From Amycolatopsis acidicola (GTDB taxonomy: Bacteria > Actinomycetota > Actinomycetes > Mycobacteriales > Pseudonocardiaceae), in assembly GCF_007713735.2 (NCBI RefSeq), contig NZ_VMNW02000008.1, positions 104,083 through 168,082 on the forward strand: DNA of 64,000 bases, in the 5' to 3' direction. A program made the translations under genes and the position numbers. Of this stretch, positions 51,322 through 59,659 are shown one piece after another. The number at the start of each line of letters is the position of its first letter. Positions within the stretch are counted from its first letter, which is position 1. The notes under the pieces are model-generated. The model made no database searches. It saw nothing but the letters and a program-made list of their open reading frames with translations, and was not told the DNA's origin.

Positions 51322-51999
51322 TCACGACCGTGCGCGTGGCAGGTGAAGTACGGTCGCGTGCGAGGACCCGACGAGGTCGTTCAGCATCTGCCGGGTGCGT
51401 TCGCGGTGCGCGTTCATCAGCCGGATCAAGCGGTTGCGGTCCTTGAGGCGGATGGCCTGGATCATGTGCTCGTGATCGGTCAGGATCTGGCGACGTCGTG
51501 CCGGGTCGACGAGGTGCACGGCGCGGTAGGCCTCGGATACCCGCCAGACCCGGACCACTTCGGTCATCAAGACCGTCAACGGCGACCAGGAGAACATCAG
51601 GAAGTGAAAGTTCCGGTTCGCCGTGACCATTTCACTGATGTTCTTGGCTTTCGCCGCGTCCTCACATTCGGCGCCTATCGCAGTGAGATCCGCCAGTTGT
51701 TGCTCGTCCGGCCAGGACATGCTGCCCAGCAGCTCGGTCTCCAGGAACGTCCGCATGCTGTAGTACTGCAAGAGCTCCTCGACGCTGAGCCGCACGACCT
51801 GGTAACCGTGGTTGGGCGTGTGCCGTAGTACGCCGTCGGCAGCGAGAGCCCGCAGTGCTTCGCGTAATGGCGTGCGGCTGACGTTGAGCCGCTCGGAGAT
51901 CAACCGCTGGTCAACCCGTTGCCCCGGCGCCAGATCACCGTTGCCCAGCAGGCTGTACAACGCGTTCACCAGCGGATCGGCCTTCTCGATGGCCACCAT
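51322..51999 (-). CDS. GntR-family regulator, FCD subfamily (P450/CoA island)
   Basis: 225 residues with the winged helix (RLISERLNVSRTPLREALRA) followed by ELLQYYSMRTFLETELLG and the FCD helices. It is not closely related to the two cassette regulators. It lies among the ECH, CoA-transferase and E1 genes and probably controls them in response to a CoA-pathway acid. No operator is apparent to me. Confidence 0.9.
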   Translation of the reverse strand: MVAIEKADPLVNALYSLLGNGDLAPGQRVDQRLISERLNVSRTPLREALRALAADGVLRHTPNHGYQVVRLSVEELLQYYSMRTFLETELLGSMSWPDEQQLADLTAIGAECEDAAKAKNISEMVTANRNFHFLMFSWSPLTVLMTEVVRVWRVSEAYRAVHLVDPARRRQILTDHEHMIQAIRLKDRNRLIRLMNAHRERTRQMLNDLVGSSHATVLHLPRARS

Positions 52000-52043
52000 C
52001 GCACCCCCTGGTCCTCATCTCGTTCGTCCGGCGACCGCCACGC

Positions 52044-52838
52044 TCACTTTCCTTGGTAGTCCGGCTCTTTCCCGTGCTGGATGAAATCCAGCGCCTTGAC
52101 GAGATCCTCGGAATGCATGCTCTCCCCCTCGAACAACAACGAGAGTTCGAGAACTTCTTCGATGCGGTGGCGCAGCACGGCGTTGAACGACTTCTTGGTG
52201 CCACGCACGGCCAACGGCGGCAATGCGGCGATTTCGGCCGCGACCGCACGGGCGGCCGGGAGGACTTCTTCAGCGGTGTCGACGAGGTCGCTGACCATAC
52301 CCAGGGCGTAGCCCTCTTCGGCCAGCACGGGCGCGCCGGTCAGCAGGTGACGCTTCGCCTTGATCATGCCGATGCTCTGCGGCCACACGACGACGCCACC
52401 GTCGCCGGCGACCAGCCCTACCTTTACGTGGGAGTCCATGATCTTGACCCCGCGGGCGGCGACCACCGCGTCGCATGCGAGCACGATGGTCGCGCCCAGC
52501 CCGACCGCGTGTCCTTGAACCGCGGCCACCACCGGAACCGGGACGTTCGTCAGGGCATTGAGCAGCCGCCGGCTGTCGTGGGTGCCGCGCTCGGTGTCCC
52601 GGCGATCCGCCTGGCGGGACCGCATCATGGTGAAGTCTCCGCCGGCGGAGAAGGCGCGCCCTTCCGCCGCGAGCACGATCACGCGGGTCTCCCGCGCGCC
52701 GCCGTGGGTCTCAAGCGCGTCGATCAGTTCCGCTCGAGCAAGATCGTCGATCCGGTTGCGAAGGTCAGGCCGGTTGAGCGTGATTTCGCAGATCCCGCCC
52801 GACGACTTGACCACAAGGGTTTCGGGTGGCTGGGACAT
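52044..52838 (-). CDS. Enoyl-CoA hydratase/isomerase-fold protein 1 (no canonical Glu pair)
   Basis: 264 residues. Crotonase landmarks are ITLNRPDLRNRI, the oxyanion-hole segment AFSAGGDF, GHAVGLGATIVLACD and KVGLVAGDGGVVVWPQ. In hydratases the two catalytic Glu lie in GGGCELA and LxPExGGS; here they are Thr and Asp. It is thus unlikely to be a simple hydratase and may be an isomerase, hydrolase or lyase. It is 14 bp downstream of the CoA-transferase. Confidence 0.87.
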   Translation of the reverse strand: MSQPPETLVVKSSGGICEITLNRPDLRNRIDDLARAELIDALETHGGARETRVIVLAAEGRAFSAGGDFTMMRSRQADRRDTERGTHDSRRLLNALTNVPVPVVAAVQGHAVGLGATIVLACDAVVAARGVKIMDSHVKVGLVAGDGGVVVWPQSIGMIKAKRHLLTGAPVLAEEGYALGMVSDLVDTAEEVLPAARAVAAEIAALPPLAVRGTKKSFNAVLRHRIEEVLELSLLFEGESMHSEDLVKALDFIQHGKEPDYQGK

Positions 52839-52852
52839 GGATTCCTCCTGAG

Positions 52853-55225
52853 TCAGCGCAGTGATCCTGATTGGTGGAGCTCGGCCAGCGTCGCGGCGTC
52901 GATCTGCAGCAGCCGGGTGAGTACGTCGTCGGTGTCAGTGCCGAGGATGGGCGCCGGAAGGTCGCGCCCGGCCGCACGGCCGGCGAACTTCCATGGCAGC
53001 ACGAAAATCGGGGTCTCCCCCAGGTACGGGTGCTGAACGAAGGTGCGCAAGTGACGTTCTCCGGCCCAGTCACTCGATGCGAGGTCCTCGAACGAGGTGA
53101 CCGGTGCCGCGGGAATCCCGTGCCGTATCAACCTGTCGGCCAGTTCGTCGCGATCCTGGTCAGCCGTCCACGCCGACACGGCCTCCTCGATCGCGGCACG
53201 GTTCTCCAGACGGTTCTTCGACTCGTCCCGAGTGTCGTGCGGATCCAGGTCGTGACCGTCACAACGCGCGAGTTCGACGAAGGTTTGCCACTGCGAGTCG
53301 TCCTGGACGGTGATCGCCAGCCAGCGATCGTCGCCGCTGGCCGGGAAATGGCCGTGCGGACACTTGCCGGGATGAGTGTTCACCGGAACCCGTTCACCAG
53401 TATCGAGCTGACTCGCCAGCAGCGGCGAGGCAGTGATGCTCAGCAGAGCCTCGATCTGGGACAGGTCGATCCAGGCGCCCCGCCCGGTGACCCGCCGCCG
53501 GTGCAGCGCCGCCAGCAGAGCGACGAGACCATGGCTGGCTCCGTTCGGGTCACCGAGAGCGGGGGTGAGACTGCCGATGAGCTCGTTCTCGTCGTAGCCG
53601 ATGATCGAGTCCAGACCGGACATCGCGGCCATGATGCCCGCGTAGCCCTTCATTGTCTTGAGCGGACCGGTTTGTCCTGCCATCGACATCGACAGCATGA
53701 CGATTCCGGGGTTGTGAGCCGACAGCTCGTCGAACCCCAGACCTAGTTTCGACAGCGCACCCGGCCGCATGTTCTCCACGACGACATCGCATGTGCCGGC
53801 GAGGTCGAGCAGGAGTTCCCGCGCCCGGCCTTCCTTCAGGTCGAGCGTCACGCTCCGCTTGCCGTGGTTCATCTGGTTGAAGTACGGGGTTACTTCGTGT
53901 TCGGGGCCCTCGACCTCACGCCCGTCCCGGCGAGCCCGGCCCCGCATGCGGCCGGCGTCCATGTGCCCGGAATGCTCGATCTTGAGCACCTCCGCCCCGA
54001 GATCGGTCAGCATGGAGGTCACCATCGGCCCGGACCAGACCCACGACAGGTCGAGCACCCGTAAACCCGACAACAGGTCACACGGTTCACCGCTCGCGGG
54101 CTCGATGCGCAAGCGCCGATCACGAGCTTGGTCCGGACGCCGGCCGGGGACTTCGTTGAGCCGCCAGGGTGCCCCGGGAGCGAGCAGGTCGGGGCGCCGC
54201 GGGTGCGAGACGAAGAATTTCCGGTGCCGGAACTGTTCCTCTCGCAACGTCTCCGAGAACGATCGCACAGGAGCGATCGGAAGACCGTAGCGGTGGCCGA
54301 ACTCGAGTAGTTCCTGTTTGGTGCGCTCGGCGATCCAGGGCACGAGGTGGCTATCCGCCTCGTCGGCGTGCAGGCGGGCGACCACGCGCGGGTCTTCGAA
54401 GCGGGGATCCCGTGACCATTCGGGCGAACCCATGCCTTCCAGCAACGCCTTCCACTCACGCTGACTGCGGCACATGAACGTGACGAATCCGTCCTTGCAC
54501 GGGAAAATGCTCGCCGGGTACACGCCTCCGGAGCCGGGGGGCCGGGCTCCGTCACGGCGCCACGGCCGCTCGTACGGAATGAAATTGGCCGTGATCATGC
54601 CGGTGTAGTAGCTCAGCACGTCACGGGCCGACACATCGACGTTCCTCAGCACACTGTTCTCAGCGGGATTTGCCACGACAACTGCCAGAGCCGCGGCCGC
54701 CGCGTGCGCGCCGGCTTCGAACGAGGGGAGGTCGAAAGGCAACGACAGAGGCGCTTTGCCGGGACTGCCCATCGACCAGCTCAGTCCGGACCACGCGGCC
54801 GCTGTGAGCGCCGACCCCGGGATCGGCTTGCCCCGGTCCGCCACGGAACTCACGTGCACCACGACCGGCGGGTGTGCCGACGCGTCCACGGCGTTCGTCG
54901 CCGAACGCACCAGTGAGGAAAGTTCCGGGCCACGGTCATCGGTGTCGAGCAGGACGATCTGGGCATCGGCGATGACTTTGGCCAGGTCGCGTTTCCTCTC
55001 CGCGGTCGCGACCTCTTTTCCCTCGTGCAGCCAGTCCGCGACGAGCTGGGTCGCCGCCGGTTCCGCCGCGGTGTCGAGCTCCGTGCCCACCACGAGCACG
55101 CTCGCGCCGAGCCAGGTGAGGACCCGGCCAGCGTAGGCGGTCGCAACGCCACCGGAAATCTCCACGACCCGCAGATCCGCGAGCGGGCTTTCGACAGCCC
55201 CGTAAGGCATGCTGGCTCCATTCAT
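52853..55225 (-). CDS. Double-length class III CoA-transferase (CaiB/BaiF)
   Basis: 790 residues, about twice the usual 400. The first half starts ADLRVVEISGGVATAYAGRV; the second starts at about residue 390 with GLRVLDLSWVWSGPMVTSML. In the second half the segment ALGDPNGASHG holds the Asp expected to form the acyl anhydride; I see no equal in the first half (GGVYPASIFPCKDGF). The halves probably form the interlocked dimer within one chain, with one active site. The role is CoA activation of a carboxylate of the pathway by transfer from another CoA ester. The ATG at 55225 is preferred over 55261. Confidence 0.9.
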   Translation of the reverse strand: MNGASMPYGAVESPLADLRVVEISGGVATAYAGRVLTWLGASVLVVGTELDTAAEPAATQLVADWLHEGKEVATAERKRDLAKVIADAQIVLLDTDDRGPELSSLVRSATNAVDASAHPPVVVHVSSVADRGKPIPGSALTAAAWSGLSWSMGSPGKAPLSLPFDLPSFEAGAHAAAAALAVVVANPAENSVLRNVDVSARDVLSYYTGMITANFIPYERPWRRDGARPPGSGGVYPASIFPCKDGFVTFMCRSQREWKALLEGMGSPEWSRDPRFEDPRVVARLHADEADSHLVPWIAERTKQELLEFGHRYGLPIAPVRSFSETLREEQFRHRKFFVSHPRRPDLLAPGAPWRLNEVPGRRPDQARDRRLRIEPASGEPCDLLSGLRVLDLSWVWSGPMVTSMLTDLGAEVLKIEHSGHMDAGRMRGRARRDGREVEGPEHEVTPYFNQMNHGKRSVTLDLKEGRARELLLDLAGTCDVVVENMRPGALSKLGLGFDELSAHNPGIVMLSMSMAGQTGPLKTMKGYAGIMAAMSGLDSIIGYDENELIGSLTPALGDPNGASHGLVALLAALHRRRVTGRGAWIDLSQIEALLSITASPLLASQLDTGERVPVNTHPGKCPHGHFPASGDDRWLAITVQDDSQWQTFVELARCDGHDLDPHDTRDESKNRLENRAAIEEAVSAWTADQDRDELADRLIRHGIPAAPVTSFEDLASSDWAGERHLRTFVQHPYLGETPIFVLPWKFAGRAAGRDLPAPILGTDTDDVLTRLLQIDAATLAELHQSGSLR

Positions 55226-55274
55226 CGCTGTGTCTGTCCTTTTAGGACCATCGGCACGCACCGGATGTGCACCG

Positions 55275-56030
55275 TCAGCTCATCTTCGCCGTGCGCGCGG
55301 CGCGCGCCGCTATACGTTCCGGATGACTGGTGGTGAGGTCGCACATCTCGGCTTCCATCTCCAGCTGGTCGGAAAGCGACTGGGCCGGAGCAGCACGGAG
55401 AAGACGCTTCGTCGCCTCGACCGCGCACCCCGGTTTCGCGGCCAGCGTGGCCGCGATCTCGCTGACTCGGTCCATCAGCTCGGCATCGGTCACGACTTCG
55501 TCGGCTAGCCCCCACTCCAACGCTCGCTCCGCCGAGAGCGGATAACCCAGTGTCAGCCAATGGAAAGCGCGGTGGTAGCCGAGTATCCGGCTCAGGTTCC
55601 AGCTGCCGCCGTTGTCGGGTGCGAGCCCGATGTCGGCGAACCCCGGGATGAACCGTGCCGTGGAAGACACCACCCGGATGTCGGCGGCGGCCGCAAGCGA
55701 AACGCCCGCACCGACGGCCGCACCGTTCACAGCCGCGATCACCGGCTTGCCGAGCTTGCCGATCTGCGCGATGGCGGGGTGGTAGAGCTCGCGCAAACGT
55801 CGCGATCCGGGCTCGAGGGCGGGACGGGGTGCGCGCAGGTCGGCGCCCGAGCAGAATCCACGGCCGGCTCCGGTGAGTACGACGCAGGAGGCGTCGCTGG
55901 CCGCGGCCTCGGTCAGCCGGCCCGACAGCTGCTCGAACAGTTCGGCGGTGACGGCGTTCAGCCGATCGGGACGATTCAGGGTGATCGTGAACACCGCACC
56001 GTCCAGTCGTGCGTGCACCATCGCTGACAC
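55275..56030 (-). CDS. Enoyl-CoA hydratase/isomerase-fold protein 2 (PaaG-like)
   Basis: 251 residues from the GTG at 56030 directly after AGGAGGAAAC; the ATG at 56021 is possible. It has FTITLNRPDRLNAV, GRGFCSGADLRAP, NGAAVGAGVSLAAAADI and IGLAPDNGGSWNLSRILG. The single Asp in LAPDNGG is the pattern of PaaG-type isomerases, with no canonical Glu pair. A double-bond shift or ring-opening reaction on a CoA ester is likely. Confidence 0.88.
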   Translation of the reverse strand: MSAMVHARLDGAVFTITLNRPDRLNAVTAELFEQLSGRLTEAAASDASCVVLTGAGRGFCSGADLRAPRPALEPGSRRLRELYHPAIAQIGKLGKPVIAAVNGAAVGAGVSLAAAADIRVVSSTARFIPGFADIGLAPDNGGSWNLSRILGYHRAFHWLTLGYPLSAERALEWGLADEVVTDAELMDRVSEIAATLAAKPGCAVEATKRLLRAAPAQSLSDQLEMEAEMCDLTTSHPERIAARAARTAKMS

Positions 56031-56073
56031 GTTTCCTCCTGACTTCAAGGACAATTGGTCGTCAGCCTTGGCG

Positions 56074-56301
56074 CTACTCGATGGTCGCGATCAGATCGCC
56101 GACGGCGTAGCTGGTTCCGGGCTCTCCGATGATCTTGATAATGCCCGCGGCCGGGGATTCGACGTCCATCACCACCTTGTCCGTTTCCAGGCTGTACAGC
56201 GTCTCGCCCTCCTTGACCGCGGCGCCGTTTTCGACGTGCCACGTCTCGATCGACCCTTCGGTCATTTCCATCGAGGCCTGAGGGATGCGGATCTCCTGCA
56301 T
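56074..56301 (-). CDS. Free-standing lipoyl/biotinyl-domain carrier protein
   Basis: 75 residues from the ATG at 56301 with AAGGAG upstream. It is one lipoyl domain: MQEIRIPQASMEMTEGSIET, the hairpin Lys in SLETDKVVMDVESPAAG, and the C-terminal GDLIATIE. The context LETDKV matches lipoylation rather than biotinylation (which has MKM). No E2 catalytic domain is attached. It probably serves the E1 alpha/beta pair 5 kb downstream, or a separate E2. The residues that follow the Lys are normal. Confidence 0.9.
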   Translation of the reverse strand: MQEIRIPQASMEMTEGSIETWHVENGAAVKEGETLYSLETDKVVMDVESPAAGIIKIIGEPGTSYAVGDLIATIE

Positions 56302-56356
56302 GTGTTGTGCTCCTTGAACAAGTGGTACTCGAAACGTCGTTGCCTGGCTCGCGCGC

Positions 56357-56725
56357 TCACTCACACAGACCGTGGTCGCGGGCGATCGCGAGCTCGGGTG
56401 GCCGCAGCGCGATCGGCATGAACAACACGGCGTCCGCCAGCGCCTTGCCCTGCGGGTCGAGCCTCAGAGTGCTGGTCCCGCCCCGCCCGAGGATGCCGTG
56501 CACCAGGAAGTTCAGCGCGCCGAGGTTGGGCAGTTCGAAACGTTGCGTCGCGCGGGCCCGGTCGCTGAAATGCGCTTGGACACGTTCGGCGGAGATCTCG
56601 CGAACCAACGCGGGGTAGAGCTCCCGCGAACGTGCGACGATTCCGATGTTGGCGGTTCCGCCCTTGTCACCGGAGCGTCCGAAGGCTATCCGCGACAGGG
56701 GGATTTCCGTTGTGGCACCGCTCAT
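56357..56725 (-). CDS. AtuA-related small protein (C-terminal module of AtuA family)
   Basis: 122 residues with ARSGDKG-like FGRSGDKGGTANIGIVARS near the start and ALNFLVHGILGRGGTSTLRL. These match the small partner found beside, or fused to, AtuA-family proteins. The start overlaps the large AtuA gene by 4 bp (ATGA), so they form one complex. The biochemical role is not established. Confidence 0.85.
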   Translation of the reverse strand: MSGATTEIPLSRIAFGRSGDKGGTANIGIVARSRELYPALVREISAERVQAHFSDRARATQRFELPNLGALNFLVHGILGRGGTSTLRLDPQGKALADAVLFMPIALRPPELAIARDHGLCE

Positions 56726-58092
56726 GTCATGAACACCTTCGTCTCTACGTGCTTGCCCGGCACCAGCGTCGGCCAGTAGCTGAGAACCTCCGAGACGCGT
56801 GGCCGCCCCGAGATGAGGTTCGTTTTTCCCGGCGGGCCGTGAAAAACGGTGCTCGCCTCCACGAAAGCGCGCTCAACGGCCGCGCGGCTTTGGGACCTGA
56901 CCGCGTAGCGGAGCACCACCTCGCACGGGTCGGAAACGATGCGAGGCGTCCTGCGCTCGTGGACGGCGCCGAGGCCGATCAGGTCGCTGCGTATCTCGTC
57001 CAGCGCGAGCCCGAGCCGGCCGATCCGGTGATCGAGGATCTCTTTGGCTTTCTCCGCGCGCTGCTTGGCGTGCGGGGCCGAGTACAGGTACATCGTGTTG
57101 GCCGCGAACCCATCGCGGTACGCCGCCGAGATCTTCAGCGTCTCGGGCCTCGGGCGGCCGGTCGCGCCGGTCACCTCGACGTGATCGCCACCGAGGTCTT
57201 CCACTGTGAGCGTGGTGAAATCGACCGCCACATCCGGTGTCAGGTAAGCCTTCGGATCGCCGATCTCGTAGACCAGCTGCTCGATGACCGTCTCCCGGGA
57301 CACCAGACCACCGGATCCCGGTGTCTTGCTCATCACGATCCGCCCGGAGCCGTCGACCTCCACGACAGGGAAGCCGATATCCCCCATGTCCGGAACGTCT
57401 TGCCAGCCCGCCTGATGGTTTCCGCCCGTCGAATGCGCGCCGCACTCGATCAAGTGGCCTGCCACGATCCCCGCAGCCAGATGGTCGTGCTGCTGCACGG
57501 TCCATCCGTGTTCGTACATAAGCGGTCCGAGTGTCAGCGACGGATCGGCGAGCCGGCCGCCGATCACGATCGTCGCGCCCTGTTCGAGCGCTTCGACGAT
57601 CGGTGCAGCGCCAACGTAGGCATTGGCGCAGACGAGCCGGTCGGCGACAAGCTCGAACGGTTCGCCGGTCTCCATGTTCTCGAGCGTGACTCCCGCGCCC
57701 CGAAGCTCGTCCACTCGGCCGAACAGATCGTCGCCCACGATCGCCGCGATTTTCACCTGGTCGTCCAGGCCGAGTTCCTGTGTAAGTGCCCGGACCGCAC
57801 GCGCACAAGCGAGCGGATTCACCCCGCCCGCATTGCAGATGATCTTCACGCCACGCCGGACGGCGTCGGGCAGGGCGTCGCGCAGGATCCGGATGATGTC
57901 CCCGGCATAGCCGCGCTCAGGGTCTTTCTGCTTCTGCTTCTGCAGGATCGACATCGTGACCTCGGCGAGGAAGTCCATGACGAGGTAGTCGATCGCGCTG
58001 TCCCGGATCTGCCGCCCCGGCGCCGACGTGTCGTCACCCCAGTACCCGAGTCCGGAACCGATCCGAACTGTCCGTCCACTGTGTCCAGGCAA
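56722..58092 (-). CDS. AtuA-family (DUF1446) protein, acyclic-terpene-utilisation type
   Basis: 456 residues. It starts at a TTG (58092) with AAGGGG upstream, giving the family N-terminus RTVRIGSGLGYWGDDTSAPG. Conserved blocks are YLVMDFLAEVTMSILQ, KIICNAGGVNPLACARAV and GGRLADPSLTLGPL. AtuA was first linked to citronellol/geraniol catabolism in Pseudomonas, yet its reaction remains unclear. It lies four bases from the stop of the upstream ECH-like gene. Presence here hints at a branched or terpenoid-derived acyl-CoA but is not proof; the family is broader than terpene use. Confidence 0.88.
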   Translation of the reverse strand: MPGHSGRTVRIGSGLGYWGDDTSAPGRQIRDSAIDYLVMDFLAEVTMSILQKQKQKDPERGYAGDIIRILRDALPDAVRRGVKIICNAGGVNPLACARAVRALTQELGLDDQVKIAAIVGDDLFGRVDELRGAGVTLENMETGEPFELVADRLVCANAYVGAAPIVEALEQGATIVIGGRLADPSLTLGPLMYEHGWTVQQHDHLAAGIVAGHLIECGAHSTGGNHQAGWQDVPDMGDIGFPVVEVDGSGRIVMSKTPGSGGLVSRETVIEQLVYEIGDPKAYLTPDVAVDFTTLTVEDLGGDHVEVTGATGRPRPETLKISAAYRDGFAANTMYLYSAPHAKQRAEKAKEILDHRIGRLGLALDEIRSDLIGLGAVHERRTPRIVSDPCEVVLRYAVRSQSRAAVERAFVEASTVFHGPPGKTNLISGRPRVSEVLSYWPTLVPGKHVETKVFMT

Positions 58093-58095
58093 GGT

Positions 58096-58860
58096 TCAAC
58101 GCCCCTTCCACACGGGATCGCGGCCCTCGCGGTAGGCACGAGGCCCTTCGATGGCGTCCTCACTGGTGTAGACGTGCCGGAAGATCTCACTGCCGACCGC
58201 GGCGGTAATCGCCACCCCGGACTCGGCACCTACGCGCATCATCCACTTCGAGGCGGCGATCGTCAGCGGAGCGTTCTTGGCGATGGTCTCGGCCAGCTCC
58301 CACGCCCTCGGGAGGAGCTGCTCAGGTGGAACTACTTCGTTGACCAGGCCCACATCGCAGGCTCGCCTGGCCGTGATGGGTTGCGCGGTAAGCAGCAATT
58401 CGGCCATCACGCGACGAGGCACCATCTTGGTCAGCGGGGCAGCCCACGGCGCCCCGCGGCTCCATTTCGCTTCGGAGATCGCGAACTTCGCGGTCTCCGA
58501 AGCGAGGCACAGGTCACCGAACTGAGCCAGCCGGAATCCGCCGGCATAAGCGAAGCCGTTGACCGCGGTGATCACCGGCTTCTCGAGGAAGTCGTCCGGG
58601 CCGAAATCCGCGAAGTAGTCGCGCGGCGGGACGCCCACCTTCTTCTCGGCGAGTTCAGTGAGATCCGCGCCCGCGCAGAACGCCTTGTCCCCGGCTCCGG
58701 TAATGATCGCGACGCGCTGCTCCGGGTCATCCCGGAAAGCCCGCATGGCTTCCGCGAGCGCCTGGCGCAGCTCATTGTTGACCGCGTTACGTTTCTCGGG
58801 CCTGTTGAGCCGCAGGAGCAGGACCGCTCCACGCCGTTCGGTGAGCAAGACGTCGGCCAT
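58096..58860 (-). CDS. Enoyl-CoA hydratase/isomerase-fold protein 3 (atypical active site)
   Basis: 254 residues from the ATG at 58860 with GAAGGAG upstream. It has LLLRLNRPEKRNAVNN, DKAFCAGADLTELAE, NGFAYAGGFRLAQFGDL and SEAKWSRGAPWAAPL. At both canonical catalytic Glu positions other residues stand (Arg region and Arg/Gly/Ala). It is the first gene of the ECH-AtuA-lipoyl-ECH-CoA-transferase run. The reaction is unknown; a decarboxylase, hydrolase or dehalogenase-like activity is possible in this fold. Confidence 0.87.
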   Translation of the reverse strand: MADVLLTERRGAVLLLRLNRPEKRNAVNNELRQALAEAMRAFRDDPEQRVAIITGAGDKAFCAGADLTELAEKKVGVPPRDYFADFGPDDFLEKPVITAVNGFAYAGGFRLAQFGDLCLASETAKFAISEAKWSRGAPWAAPLTKMVPRRVMAELLLTAQPITARRACDVGLVNEVVPPEQLLPRAWELAETIAKNAPLTIAASKWMMRVGAESGVAITAAVGSEIFRHVYTSEDAIEGPRAYREGRDPVWKGR

Positions 58861-58994
58861 TCGCGGGCTCCTTCGACCTCGGGAACAGGGTGTCCATCGC
58901 ACCGCCGTCAGGCTACCATAATGCATGCAAAAAAGTCCGCCACTTGGTAGGCCATTACTTTTTCCATCGCGGGATACGCGGGGGCCTGAACGAT

Positions 58995-59130
58995 CTCGGC
59001 TATTCGGTCAGCGACCACGTTGCCCGGATCCGGCTGAACCGCTCCGAGCGTGAGAACGCCTTCACTCTCCAGATGGTCGAAGACCGGACCGAAGTCGTGA
59101 ACACAGCTCAGCGCACTCCGGGAAAGTCGC
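58995..59130 (+). pseudogene. Relic of an enoyl-CoA hydratase 5' end
   Basis: The plus-strand frame reads YSVSDHVARIRLNRSERENA then FTLQMVEDRTEVVNTAQ, the classical crotonase N-terminus. After about 45 residues the similarity stops, with no oxyanion-hole or catalytic segment. There is no proper start. It is read against the strand of the neighbouring island. Confidence 0.55.
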
Positions 59131-59269
59131 GCCCGAACGGGGAGCTGCGGATCACTCCCGGTCAGAACCTCGCCGGCGAACCGGGTGACCTCGAGGAACC
59201 CGTGGCGCTTGCCTGCTGACCGAAAACCACGTTCCGCCCGGGTGAGCAATCCGGGCGTCCTCTGCGGGC

Positions 59270-59560
59270 CATCACCCGCCTGCTCGAAGTCAAAGTCGCC
59301 ATCGCAGGGGCGGCAGACTCGGTCACCGACCACATTCCGGTCCCGCAGCAACACGCCGTGGCCGTCTCACGACTGGCAGCGGCGGAATACGCGGGGGACG
59401 TCACGCACCTGTCACACCGGTCGCACGGCGCGCTGGACATCACCCAGGAATATCGGCTGCACGAATTCACCTCCCGGCTGCGGGCTTGGCGCGACGAGGA
59501 AACCACTGAACATGCTTGTGCCGGGCTTTTGGGGCGAGCGATGCTCGACGGCGACGAGAT
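59270..59560 (+). pseudogene. Relic of an acyl-CoA dehydrogenase 3' end
   Basis: The plus-strand frame around 59358-59560 reads LAAAEYAGDVTHLSHRSHGA then LDITQEYRLHEFTSRLRAWRDE, as in the C-terminal helical domain of acyl-CoA dehydrogenases (HQxHGAxGxTxEYPLHxxTRRL-type). Only this end is left; no FAD domain lies upstream. With the hydratase relic it suggests a lost beta-oxidation operon on the plus strand. Confidence 0.6.
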
Positions 59561-59659
59561 GTTCCTGTGGGGCCACTTCACGGCGTGCGCTTTTGGTGCG
59601 GGGTGCACACGAGCCGTGGTGGGGTTCCCGGTCGCGGGGACCCCACCCCGACACCTCGA

